Shown piece by piece: positions 1-6,747 of a stretch of 21,949 nucleotides of DNA (positions within the stretch are counted from its first letter, which is position 1; every line of letters starts with the position of its first letter). The DNA is from a virus. The DNA is taken from positions 1 through 21,949 of the IMG/VR virus record IMGVR_UViG_3300043436_001922; one strand, 5' to 3'. The translations under genes and the position numbers were made by a program. The notes beneath the pieces were generated by a model that had not been told where the DNA came from, ran no database searches, and worked only from the letters and a program-made list of their open reading frames with translations.

Positions 1-6
1 ATGTGA

Positions 7-897
7 TTACTTGTCCCCGCGGACCCGGACGAACACCGGGTGGCGGAGGGAACCGTTCGGGGTCTTCATCTGGAAGTCTACCTCGGCGGTCTGGCCGATG
101 AGCTGAGAGCGGTCGGCGAGCAGGGCGACGCGGGTGGCGTTGTCCATGCCGGTGCCGACATTGACGAGGCGGCGTCCGCAGCGCACGACGATGTGGCCCG
201 CCATCCCGGCGCACTTGCCCGTGCCTTCGACCACGTCCACGATCTCGGCGTCAGTGGTGTCGGCGTCCTTGACCTTGAGCCAAGCCCTGGAGCGGAGGCC
301 GTGGGAGTAGGGGGCGGCGGTGTCCTTGACCATGGCACCTTCGAAGCCTTCGGCGGTAAAGCGGAGAAAGGCTTCCTCTGGGGTGCAGGAGACGCTAGGG
401 ATGAGCAGGAGGGAGGTAGGGTAGGACTGAGCGAACAAAGCCTCCAGCGAGGCACGGCGGGTGCTGTAATCGCCCTCCACGGAGGGAAGGTCGAACAGCC
501 AGACGCAGGCATCGTCGGCAGACTGCTCGGAGCGGAGGGCACCGACCGAGGTGAAGAAGGACTTGCCGGACACGGCCTCGCCGTCGAGCAGCCATACGCC
601 GTCCTTGCCAGCCAGGAGGTCGAGCACCTCGTCGGCCAGATGGTCGAGGGAGGGCATCGGGTTGCCGTTGCGGGTCTCGAAGCGCACGACGCGGCGGGAT
701 AGGTCCGCAGTGATCAGGACGCGAAGGCCGTCGACCTTGGGCTCGCAGACATAGGACGCAGGCGTCTCGCCAGCATACAGGCGGGCCAGCATAGGCCCAC
801 GGCGAACCTTGGGCGAACGGCGCTTGGGCTGACGCGGGACCGCGTCCTCGAAGATTGAGAAGAACGCGGCAAGTACTGGGTCCTGTTGGCAGAGCAT
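7..897 (-). CDS. ATP-dependent DNA ligase
   Basis: Seals nicks in duplex DNA by adenylating itself on a lysine, passing AMP to the 5' phosphate and closing the nick. The 296-residue protein carries the nucleotidyltransferase motifs in order: EPKVDG at 52-57 with nucleophile K54, LDGE at 104-107, LFD at 134-136, EGAMVK at 186-191 and WLKVK at 206-210. The last 80 residues look like the OB-fold domain of small phage ligases. The ATG start has a clear AGGAG about 8 nt upstream on the minus strand, unlike most genes here. It is the only reverse-strand gene and is divergent from the tail operon. Its likely role is joining nicks left by replication and recombination. The length fits the minimal phage/viral ligase class, and the family call is firm. 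Confidence 0.93.
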   Translation of the reverse strand: MLCQQDPVLAAFFSIFEDAVPRQPKRRSPKVRRGPMLARLYAGETPASYVCEPKVDGLRVLITADLSRRVVRFETRNGNPMPSLDHLADEVLDLLAGKDGVWLLDGEAVSGKSFFTSVGALRSEQSADDACVWLFDLPSVEGDYSTRRASLEALFAQSYPTSLLLIPSVSCTPEEAFLRFTAEGFEGAMVKDTAAPYSHGLRSRAWLKVKDADTTDAEIVDVVEGTGKCAGMAGHIVVRCGRRLVNVGTGMDNATRVALLADRSQLIGQTAEVDFQMKTPNGSLRHPVFVRVRGDK

Positions 898-941
898 CGG
901 TGGAACTCCTGAAGCAAAAGCCTAGCCCCCTGCCCCGTCAA

Positions 942-965
942 GCCCCTTTCCCTACCAAAGCGGGC
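942..965 (+). promoter_or_regulatory. Hairpin in the divergent intergenic gap
   Basis: GCCCCTTT at 942-949 pairs with AAAG-C-GGGC at 957-965, leaving one bulged C and a seven-base loop. It lies between the reverse ligase gene and the first tail gene, just upstream of the AAAGG at 966-970. No gene ends here, so it is more likely a leader structure or protein site than a terminator. Function is inferred from position only. Confidence 0.3.
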
Positions 966-974
966 AAAGGTACA

Positions 975-1406
975 ATGGGCACGAAGAGCATTAGGCACAT
1001 CGTAGAGGCCACCTTGGCCACCTACCTATCCACCCAGACCGGGCTGACCACCGTGGCCTTCCTGACGGGCGACAGCGCCGCGACCCAGACCCTACCCAAG
1101 GCCGTGGTCCTATGCGAGTCCGCCCGCAACCCTGCCGACCTCCCCGAGGGCGCCGGCAACTTCAGCTGCTCGGTCCGCATCACCCTGTTTTCCAACGCCG
1201 ACGACACGACCCTCGCCGATCACCGCGCCCGCTGCGCCGCCCTGTCCGGCAATATGCGAGACCTGACCAGCATCAAGGCGGCCTTCGTCACCTCGACCGA
1301 CGCGTCCTGCTATGACGTCACCATGCAGTCCGAAGACGAGGGTATCGACGAGCGCTCCTGGGCGACTTCCTTCTCGTTTGACGTGTTGGTGGTCCTGCCC
1401 GCCTGA
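975..1406 (+). CDS. Putative tail terminator / tail completion protein
   Basis: A 143-residue alpha/beta protein placed directly before the tube-like gene, the usual place of the tail terminator that caps the tube and joins it to the head connector. The N-terminal helix (IRHIVEATLATYLST) followed by beta strands ending in FSFDVLVVLPA agrees with the general build of such proteins, but I see no diagnostic motif. The ATG at 975 is chosen over an upstream in-frame start at 855 because that extension would run into the ligase gene and reads as arginine- and proline-rich noise. AAAGG sits 4 nt upstream of the ATG. The function rests mainly on gene order; a head-tail connector or another minor tail protein is also possible. 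Confidence 0.5.
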   Translation: MGTKSIRHIVEATLATYLSTQTGLTTVAFLTGDSAATQTLPKAVVLCESARNPADLPEGAGNFSCSVRITLFSNADDTTLADHRARCAALSGNMRDLTSIKAAFVTSTDASCYDVTMQSEDEGIDERSWATSFSFDVLVVLPA

Positions 1407-1432
1407 GCCAATTCCAAAGCCTGCAAATACAA

Positions 1433-1813
1433 ATGGCCGCCATCTCAAACGGAACCACCTGCATCTACGGAGTCGCGGGCACTGTCGCAAACCTCTTCGT
1501 GCAGTCCTACAGCCTTTCGTCCTCCTTTAACGCTGACGTCACCGTGGTCGACGAGACGGGTATCACCAAGACCCACCGCTTGGATGACCGCAAGAGCGAG
1601 ATCACCATCGAAGGCATTGCCAAAACGACCTCGATGCCCGTCCTAGGCGCCGCTCTTTCCTTCACGGTCAACACTCTTTCGGCCTACCCGGCTGGCTCGG
1701 CCTCCGCGTCGTTTGTCGGCACCATCACCAAGATTGACGACAAGGGCTCGAACAAGGGCTTTACCGCCGTCACGATCACGGCGATTGACTACGAAGGCAT
1801 CACGCCTGCGTAA
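1433..1813 (+). CDS. Putative major tail tube protein
   Basis: A 126-residue protein, rich in Thr, Ser and beta-branched residues, that looks like a compact beta sandwich. The segment around THRLDDRKSEITIEG (about 45-60) followed by a strand, a loop and a second strand resembles small tail-tube subunits, where rings stack to form the tail lumen. It sits between the terminator-like gene and the tail assembly chaperone, where the tube gene usually lies. The ATG has no Shine-Dalgarno; its leader is AGCCTGCAAATACAA. A strong hairpin follows the stop codon, which fits a highly expressed structural gene. It is smaller than many siphovirus tube proteins, so a baseplate or tail-tip protein is an alternative. 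Confidence 0.5.
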   Translation: MAAISNGTTCIYGVAGTVANLFVQSYSLSSSFNADVTVVDETGITKTHRLDDRKSEITIEGIAKTTSMPVLGAALSFTVNTLSAYPAGSASASFVGTITKIDDKGSNKGFTAVTITAIDYEGITPA

Positions 1814-1819
1814 TTGACA

Positions 1820-1833
1820 CCCCCGAAAGGGGG
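1820..1833 (+). promoter_or_regulatory. GNRA-capped hairpin after the tail tube gene
   Basis: Five C bases pair with five G bases across a GAAA tetraloop (CCCCCGAAAGGGGG). It starts 6 nt after the stop of the tube-like gene and ends 15 nt before the GTG of the chaperone gene. No T-tract follows, so it is more likely to stabilise the upstream mRNA end or lower downstream translation than to terminate strongly. The G arm is also purine-rich and could influence ribosome access. Confidence 0.5.
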
Positions 1834-1848
1834 ACAGTCTAGAGGACA

Positions 1849-2439
1849 GTGGACCGTCGCTTCCTCAATGCCCACATCGACCCAGCGCCTTTAAAAGGGT
1901 TTCTGGGTCGAACGCTTTACCCATGGTGTCTCAAGTACCGGGTGCGCCTGATGGCCTTTGACTCCCCGCTCGTCACTGGCTCCCGCGGCATAACCCCCGC
2001 CGACCTTATCTTCGCCTGCCAAGTGTGCGCCGAAGAACCCCTGGGCGGAGCCATCGGCTGGGTCGACAAGCTGCGCATCCTAAGCCTTCAGCGTAACCCC
2101 GCCAAGTTTGAGCGCCTGCTGGAAGCCTTTGCTGGCTATATCCTAGTGCAGGACTGGCCCAAGTTCTGGGAGCAGACCAAGACCAAGTCAGGGGGCGGCG
2201 ACAAGGGGGTTCCTTGGCCGTTGTCCATCGTGGCCAACCTGATCGCCTCAGGCGTCCCCGAGCAGCGGGCTTGGGAGATGCCGGAGTGTCAGGCCATCTG
2301 GCTCAACTCCGCCCTGGCTATCCGCAAGGGTGCAGACGTGGCGATCATGTCGCCCGAGGAAGAAGCCTTCATGGCCGAGGAGGAAGCCAAGGAGGCCGCG
2401 GCGGCTGCTTCCAATCCTGCAAAGGAAAGCACCCCCTGA
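1849..2439 (+). CDS. Putative tail assembly chaperone
   Basis: The 196-residue protein has the size, position and pattern of phage tail assembly chaperones, which coat the tape measure while the tube forms. A conserved-looking centre runs VPWPLSIVANLIASG (about 120-134), then RAWEMPECQAIW (139-150). The C-terminus is an acidic and alanine-rich tail containing EEEAFMAEEEAKEAAAAA. It starts at GTG 1849; the next in-frame ATG (1951) would delete the N-terminal helix region. The stop codon is one base away from the ATG of the tape measure gene. No canonical -1 slippery heptamer was found, but the gene ends CCC TGA C, a possible +1 site. The call comes from gene order plus pattern recognition. Confidence 0.65.
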   Translation: MDRRFLNAHIDPAPLKGFLGRTLYPWCLKYRVRLMAFDSPLVTGSRGITPADLIFACQVCAEEPLGGAIGWVDKLRILSLQRNPAKFERLLEAFAGYILVQDWPKFWEQTKTKSGGGDKGVPWPLSIVANLIASGVPEQRAWEMPECQAIWLNSALAIRKGADVAIMSPEEEAFMAEEEAKEAAAAASNPAKESTP

Positions 2440-2440
2440 C
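2434..2440 (+). other. Candidate +1 frameshift or coupling site (CCC TGA C)
   Basis: The chaperone gene ends with codons ACC CCC TGA followed by C and the ATG of the next gene. If tRNA-Pro slips from CCC to CCT, reading continues GAC ATG in the tape measure frame. UGAC is a weak stop context, and an AAAGGAAAG purine stretch lies at 2421-2429. Ordinary stop-start coupling would explain the same layout, so this is only a candidate. Confidence 0.3.
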
Positions 2441-3226
2441 ATGGCCCAAGACCTGACAGTCAACATCAAGACGACCTCCGACGTCCCGCAGGCCATGGAC
2501 AAGGCCAAGTCGGCGACCGTGTCCTTTTCTAAGCAGGTCGAGGACATCCAGAAGAAGTTCAGCACGGCGTTCAAGGACATCTTCCTCGGCTTCACGGCTC
2601 CGATGATCCTTCTACAGGGTGCGATTTCTTACATCACCGGAGCAATCGAAAAAGCAAAACAAGACGCCCGTGATGGCCTTGATTTGCTGGCCCGCGGTGA
2701 AAGCAAGTTTGCCACAAGCGAAGAACAGAAGGCCGCTTCATTCTTCAAGCGTCGCGCCGAACTAAAAGAAGAGCAGCGGCTCGCCGAGGAGGGCCGTGCC
2801 GAGATTACCAAGCAAGTCCTTACCAGCACCGAGTTCAAGGACTTCGTCTTGCCCGATCAGTTCAAGCGCCGTCTGGCGGCCGGAGAAAGCATCTCCAGCA
2901 TCTCTCGTGACAAAGGGCTACAACAGGACGCCCTTGATTTTTATAAAAACTCTCCAGAGGGAAAGAGGATTGTTGAAGACATTGACACATCCAAGCCTAT
3001 ACAAAAGTCCAGAGACTTCAAAGGCCCAGAAGGCTTCTCCAACGTCGTCGGCGTCGGCGCCAACCCGGTCATCGAGGCCATGACCCAGCAGTTGGATGAA
3101 GCCAAAAAGACAAACGAACTTCTTTCGCAAATTGCTAACGCCAGTGGAGCACGGACTGCCAGCTGGCTGAACTCCGCAAACGCTCCGGCCCCTTCCCGGG
3201 CATCTATGCTGGCCGGAAATAAATAA
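2441..3226 (+). CDS. Putative short tail tape measure protein
   Basis: The tape measure fixes tail length and helps DNA enter the cell. This 262-residue protein follows the chaperone, is largely helical and charged, and holds one hydrophobic stretch (about 44-63, IFLGFTAPMILLQGAISYIT) typical of tape measures. Helical segments follow (EQKAASFFKRRAELKEEQR), and the C-terminus is Ser/Ala/Pro-rich. The ATG at 2441, two bases after the previous TGA, is chosen over an upstream in-frame start at 2330 whose residues are arginine/proline noise. It is far shorter than usual (often 600-1500 residues); at about 1.5 angstrom per residue this implies a tail near 40 nm. The DNA of its second half is richer in A and T than its neighbours. 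A minor tail protein is the alternative. Confidence 0.55.
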   Translation: MAQDLTVNIKTTSDVPQAMDKAKSATVSFSKQVEDIQKKFSTAFKDIFLGFTAPMILLQGAISYITGAIEKAKQDARDGLDLLARGESKFATSEEQKAASFFKRRAELKEEQRLAEEGRAEITKQVLTSTEFKDFVLPDQFKRRLAAGESISSISRDKGLQQDALDFYKNSPEGKRIVEDIDTSKPIQKSRDFKGPEGFSNVVGVGANPVIEAMTQQLDEAKKTNELLSQIANASGARTASWLNSANAPAPSRASMLAGNK

Positions 3227-3231
3227 ACTTT

Positions 3232-4137
3232 ATGGCACGTATCGACCAAGGCGACGCACTGACGACCCCCATCCTCCAGCCTGGAGGCAAACTGACTAAC
3301 GACGGCTACGGCCTCCTCACGGCCACCTGCGTCTGGAAGGCCAACACGAACAACGACCTTTCGGTCGGCAACCGAGGCTCGACCTGCCCCATTAACGCGG
3401 ATTGCAAAGCTCACAAGTTCAGCGTCACTTATGACAATCTTGGGATGGTCACGATCACCGTGGACTATATCGGCATCGACTCGACCATCAACGAAGGTGT
3501 CTACACTAACCCGGAAGTTGCTTCGTCAAACGGCCTGACCTCCGAGAACATCACGACCAACCCGAACTTCTTCACGGCTGGCGGGGATGGATACGCTGGC
3601 GTGATCGCCGGAGCCGCCGGAACATACACCCAGTCGCCCATCGGTCCGCTGGTGGAAATCAAAGACCCCGCTGACTACATCGAGGTAATCCGTGGGAAGT
3701 CTGTCGCCATCGCTAACAAGAAACAGTCCTACATCGGCCTTAACGGCGCTTGCTTCGAGGACGTGAACGGCGGTCGCTTTATCGGTTTCGTCAAGGCAGC
3801 TGATAAGCACTTCTACGGTAAGACCAACTACCTTGCCCCGCAGTCGTCCTTCTCCGGGCATTTCTACACGACCTCGGATCTAGAGGTTAAGAATATGCTT
3901 TCCTACCTCGGCACGACCTCCCGCGACAATGATTGGTCCAGCGTCCTCCCTCCTATCATCCCTGACTACGCGGGGACCACTTGGGTTTCCAGCGCGGAGA
4001 GCGGAGCGTTCAATCAGCTGCTCTTGTCCCAGGTCAACGTGCAGGACTACGGATCGCTGTACAAGGTCAACTACGAGGTGCGCTACAGCGTTGTCGGCTG
4101 GCACGATAAGGTCTACCGCGACAACCGCCTGATTTGA
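3232..4137 (+). CDS. Putative tail tip / baseplate structural protein
   Basis: I do not recognise this 301-residue protein by family. It is rich in Gly, Thr, Ser, Asn and Tyr, has no membrane segment or signal peptide, and looks beta-rich, as expected for a virion protein. Visible segments are a glycine-rich N-terminus (LQPGGKLTNDGYGLLTATC), a central strand region (FSVTYDNLGMVTITVDYIGI) and a C-terminal run (YKVNYEVRYSVVGWHDKVYR). It lies directly behind the tape measure gene, where siphoviruses keep distal tail and baseplate genes, and two bases before the next tail gene. The leader AAATAAACTTT is AT-rich and lacks a Shine-Dalgarno. Distal tail protein is the likeliest specific role, but I cannot show it. 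Confidence 0.5.
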   Translation: MARIDQGDALTTPILQPGGKLTNDGYGLLTATCVWKANTNNDLSVGNRGSTCPINADCKAHKFSVTYDNLGMVTITVDYIGIDSTINEGVYTNPEVASSNGLTSENITTNPNFFTAGGDGYAGVIAGAAGTYTQSPIGPLVEIKDPADYIEVIRGKSVAIANKKQSYIGLNGACFEDVNGGRFIGFVKAADKHFYGKTNYLAPQSSFSGHFYTTSDLEVKNMLSYLGTTSRDNDWSSVLPPIIPDYAGTTWVSSAESGAFNQLLLSQVNVQDYGSLYKVNYEVRYSVVGWHDKVYRDNRLI

Positions 4138-4139
4138 AC

Positions 4140-5897
4140 ATGAGCCTACAACCCGGCGACGGATACACCTTCAAGGCTTCGTCTAGCGGGTTCTCCCTGG
4201 ACATCGAAAAGCCATGGTCGGCTTCCTCTGGCGAGGGCCTCTGGCTTGGCGTCCTTTTACCAGACCCTCCCCTTCCGCCCGACCCTCCCCTTCCGCCTAT
4301 CAACCCGGACTTGCCTCCGTTCGTTGACCCGTTTGCGGCCAAGCCGAAGCCGTTGCAGTTCCAGTGCGGGATGGTGTCTTTGCCCGTCTCAGGGACTCCG
4401 GCCCCCGTCCTACAGGTCGCCTTGGGCTCGGTGACCTATACGCATTCCTTGATGCCCCTCATCAAGAAGGCGCCGTTTACTGACCACCGCCAAGCCTACA
4501 TTAACTTTGCGGCGGTGCTGTCCTCTGGCGTCGCGCCTGTGACTGTCGGGGACTCTAGCTCGCCTTGGATGCTGGGCGGCGGAGGTTACGCGCTGACGGG
4601 CACGGGCCGCTGGTTCGTCACCCTGTCGAAGTGGGACGCTGGCAACGGCGAGTTCGCCGGCGGACTGCTCGACCAAAACCTCCCCTGGGTGTCTATCGTC
4701 AAGGACGGCACCGATCAGTTCAATAAGCTCTTCGTGGACTCTGGTCCGTCGCTTTATCAGAATAAGACCAACGTGCAGAAGATGTCCGGCTATGACGCGG
4801 CATCCACCGGGCTGACCACTGACTGGGGCAACTGCCATACCACTTGGTTCAACCCTCGGTTCTTCGGTCACCACGTCCGGGTGCTGGCCGTCATCGACTC
4901 CATTGCGGCCACGCCTTGCACCGTCTCAGTCGTTCAGGTCAGGGCCGGCAGCGCGACCGTCAACGAAGTCCAGCAGATCATCTTTGTCGGCATCTACAAA
5001 TCGGGCACGGTGACGTTCACCTATGGCGCGGCGACGACCACCACCTCGTTCAATCCTGGCACCCAGAATGGCTATGATTTGCAACAGTGCCTAAACACAA
5101 TCCCAGCGCTGAACAATAACGTCACCGTCCAGCAGGCTGGCCCTGGGGTGTTCCAAGTCGAGTTTACGAACAGCCTTAGGACGACGGACGTGGCCTTGCT
5201 CACGGTGAACTCAAGCCTCACTTCCTTTACCACTTGGTACTCCGTCTATCAGTGCGCCGTCGGCTCTCAGGACATCGTCATTCCCTGCGAACTGAACGCC
5301 ACGCAGCTGATGAACGTATCCGGCATGACCGAGGCCCAAGACCCTTATAACCTTAACGCGGCCACGACCCCCGTGAAGTGGGCCCACGTGGTAAACTACG
5401 AGGATGCCTACGCGGCCAACGCCCTGACGTTCACCACGGCTTGGGCTACCCCGGTCATTAACGACACGACGCCGCGCACGTTCACGAAGCGTATTCTGGA
5501 CTACGGAGAGGTTTCCGGTTGCACTGCCGAACCGACGACGGACCACCCTTTCAAGGTCATCCACGTCAGCACGGTCGGGGCAAACACCACCTACCGCATC
5601 GTCTCGGGCACGGTCAACAACGTCACCCCTGGCAACATCGCCAGCACGATCACCGTCTCGACCAGCACCTACGAGGTCTGGGTCAAGGCGCCTTACGCGG
5701 CTGGAGTATACCCCGCGACATCAGGCTTCGAGTGGAACATCGGTACGCCGGTGCCTTCGGATACCAACTCGGAAGGCTACATCCGCGTGGCCTCCGTCAA
5801 CGGCGCTACGGTCACGCAGTACGTCACCGGCTCGCTCTGGTCTGACCGCATCAAGATGGGCACGCAGACGGCCCGCTACTACCACGCCCGCATCTGA
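4140..5897 (+). CDS. Large tail-tip protein with proline linker and beta domain
   Basis: A 585-residue beta-rich protein, probably part of the tail tip. An N-terminal 40 residues are joined to the rest by a proline linker (about 41-63) with two DPPLPP units, encoded by a tandem 18-bp repeat. At about 274-355 lies a domain of the pattern NEVQQIIFVG, then GTVTFTYG, then a helix with LQQCLNTIPAL and NVTVQQAG, ending FQVEFTNSL. I recall this pattern as a repeat domain in bacterial surface and phage proteins; it would act in binding or spacing. The C-terminal half is further beta sheet. The ATG at 4140 (two bases after the previous stop) is chosen rather than TTG at 4134. No enzymatic motif was seen. 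Confidence 0.55.
   Translation: MSLQPGDGYTFKASSSGFSLDIEKPWSASSGEGLWLGVLLPDPPLPPDPPLPPINPDLPPFVDPFAAKPKPLQFQCGMVSLPVSGTPAPVLQVALGSVTYTHSLMPLIKKAPFTDHRQAYINFAAVLSSGVAPVTVGDSSSPWMLGGGGYALTGTGRWFVTLSKWDAGNGEFAGGLLDQNLPWVSIVKDGTDQFNKLFVDSGPSLYQNKTNVQKMSGYDAASTGLTTDWGNCHTTWFNPRFFGHHVRVLAVIDSIAATPCTVSVVQVRAGSATVNEVQQIIFVGIYKSGTVTFTYGAATTTTSFNPGTQNGYDLQQCLNTIPALNNNVTVQQAGPGVFQVEFTNSLRTTDVALLTVNSSLTSFTTWYSVYQCAVGSQDIVIPCELNATQLMNVSGMTEAQDPYNLNAATTPVKWAHVVNYEDAYAANALTFTTAWATPVINDTTPRTFTKRILDYGEVSGCTAEPTTDHPFKVIHVSTVGANTTYRIVSGTVNNVTPGNIASTITVSTSTYEVWVKAPYAAGVYPATSGFEWNIGTPVPSDTNSEGYIRVASVNGATVTQYVTGSLWSDRIKMGTQTARYYHARI
4263..4298 (+). repeat. Tandem 18-bp repeat encoding DPPLPP
   Basis: GACCCTCCCCTTCCGCCC is followed at once by a second copy that differs only in its last base. 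It codes the proline linker of the tail-tip protein. Such in-frame repeats can gain or lose a unit by slippage, which would change linker length without breaking the frame. Confidence 0.85.
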
Positions 5898-6388
5898 TGG
5901 GCGTGATCATCGGAGCGACCGACGCGCTCACGGGCGACTACTACAGCACGTGGGGGAAGTTGCGTTCGCCGATACTGGGGCAGGACGTCACCGGGGGCGT
6001 CGGAGCGGCTGGTGATCATTCCATCGAGTATGACGCGGGAAGCGGCTTCCTCACGGACAACGACACCCCTGTGCGCTTCGATATGCGCTACGACAGCACG
6101 ACGTGGCCTCCGGGTTTCTACAGGCCGACGTTTGCCTTTTATGAAACCAACCTATTTGGCACGAATGGCTGGTACGCTGAACTGTTTGTTCCTTCCCCAT
6201 CCCTGACCGACGAGGACATCACCCAACTGACGGGGGAGACCGTCGTGGCCTCTGGCACGATCGGGACGTTTACCATCGCCTCGTCTTTCTTCACTCCTGG
6301 GCAACTGATACAAGCGGGGACGGGCTTCACGCCCCCCTACCCGGTCGAGCAGCCTATCTTCTCCGTGGGCAAACTTAACGCCTTCTGA
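5897..6388 (+). CDS. Putative minor tail protein, unknown
   Basis: A 163-residue protein whose ATG shares a base with the stop of the preceding tail gene (TGATG), so the two are probably translated together. It is Gly/Thr/Pro/Phe-rich with aromatic patches (FDMRYDSTTWPPGFYRPTFAFYE) and looks like a beta-sandwich virion protein. No family motif, membrane segment or signal peptide is visible. Its place between the tail-tip gene and the fibre genes suggests a tail-tip or fibre-attachment role. The stop is followed by a run of eight C bases and a short gap before the next gene. Confidence 0.5.
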   Translation: MGVIIGATDALTGDYYSTWGKLRSPILGQDVTGGVGAAGDHSIEYDAGSGFLTDNDTPVRFDMRYDSTTWPPGFYRPTFAFYETNLFGTNGWYAELFVPSPSLTDEDITQLTGETVVASGTIGTFTIASSFFTPGQLIQAGTGFTPPYPVEQPIFSVGKLNAF

Positions 6389-6423
6389 CCCCCCCCTTCC
6401 AATCGGGGCAAGGTTAAGACCCG

Positions 6424-6744
6424 ATGAGCTGCACTAATCAAGTAACCGTCTCGCAGGGTAACACCTTCGCCTGCACCTTTACCTGGACGCCCGGGGCGAC
6501 GGGCCCGGCCAATCTGCTGACCACGACCCTTAGCTCGTCCCTCGAAGACCGCCAAGGAAACGTCTATGACATGACGGTGACCAAGGCCGGCGACGGCCTG
6601 TCATTCACGGTGACCTACCCGGGCTCGACCGCCGACTGGGCTATCGGCCTCGGCAAGTGGGACATCAAGTTCGTCTTCCCGGGCTCGACCATCTCGCGCA
6701 CCGAAATCTTCCGCGTCAACGTCATCGACAGCGTCACCGTCTAA
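6424..6744 (+). CDS. Small Ig-like / baseplate-type protein
   Basis: A 106-residue protein with strands typical of an immunoglobulin-like or BppU-N-like beta sandwich: VTVSQGNTFACTFTW at the start, YDMTVTKAGDGLSFTVTYPG in the middle and KWDIKFVFPG then RTEIFRVNVIDSVTV at the end. Phages place such small domains at the base of fibres or on the baseplate. It stands three bases before the fibre gene and probably shares its mRNA; it may be a fibre adaptor. A weak AAGG lies about 10 nt before the ATG. The assignment is by fold impression only. Confidence 0.5.
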   Translation: MSCTNQVTVSQGNTFACTFTWTPGATGPANLLTTTLSSSLEDRQGNVYDMTVTKAGDGLSFTVTYPGSTADWAIGLGKWDIKFVFPGSTISRTEIFRVNVIDSVTV

Positions 6745-6747
6745 GCC

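Noticed and set aside
40-702. Forward frame opposite the ligase
   Set aside because: Ligase motifs on the reverse strand are complete; this frame is Gly/Ala/Val noise.
1814-1843. Perfect TTGACA -35 box with TCTAGA as -10
   Set aside because: The -10 match is poor (three of six), and the start codon would be only about 6 bases beyond it.
2330-2440. Upstream extension of the tape measure frame
   Set aside because: Arg/Pro-rich residues overlap the chaperone gene; ATG 2441 is well placed.
6389-6408. Eight-C run and CCCC/GGGG pairing after the stop at 6388, possible terminator or phase-variable tract
   Set aside because: The stem is four pairs with a large loop and no T-tract; the run is intergenic, so slippage would not switch a gene frame.
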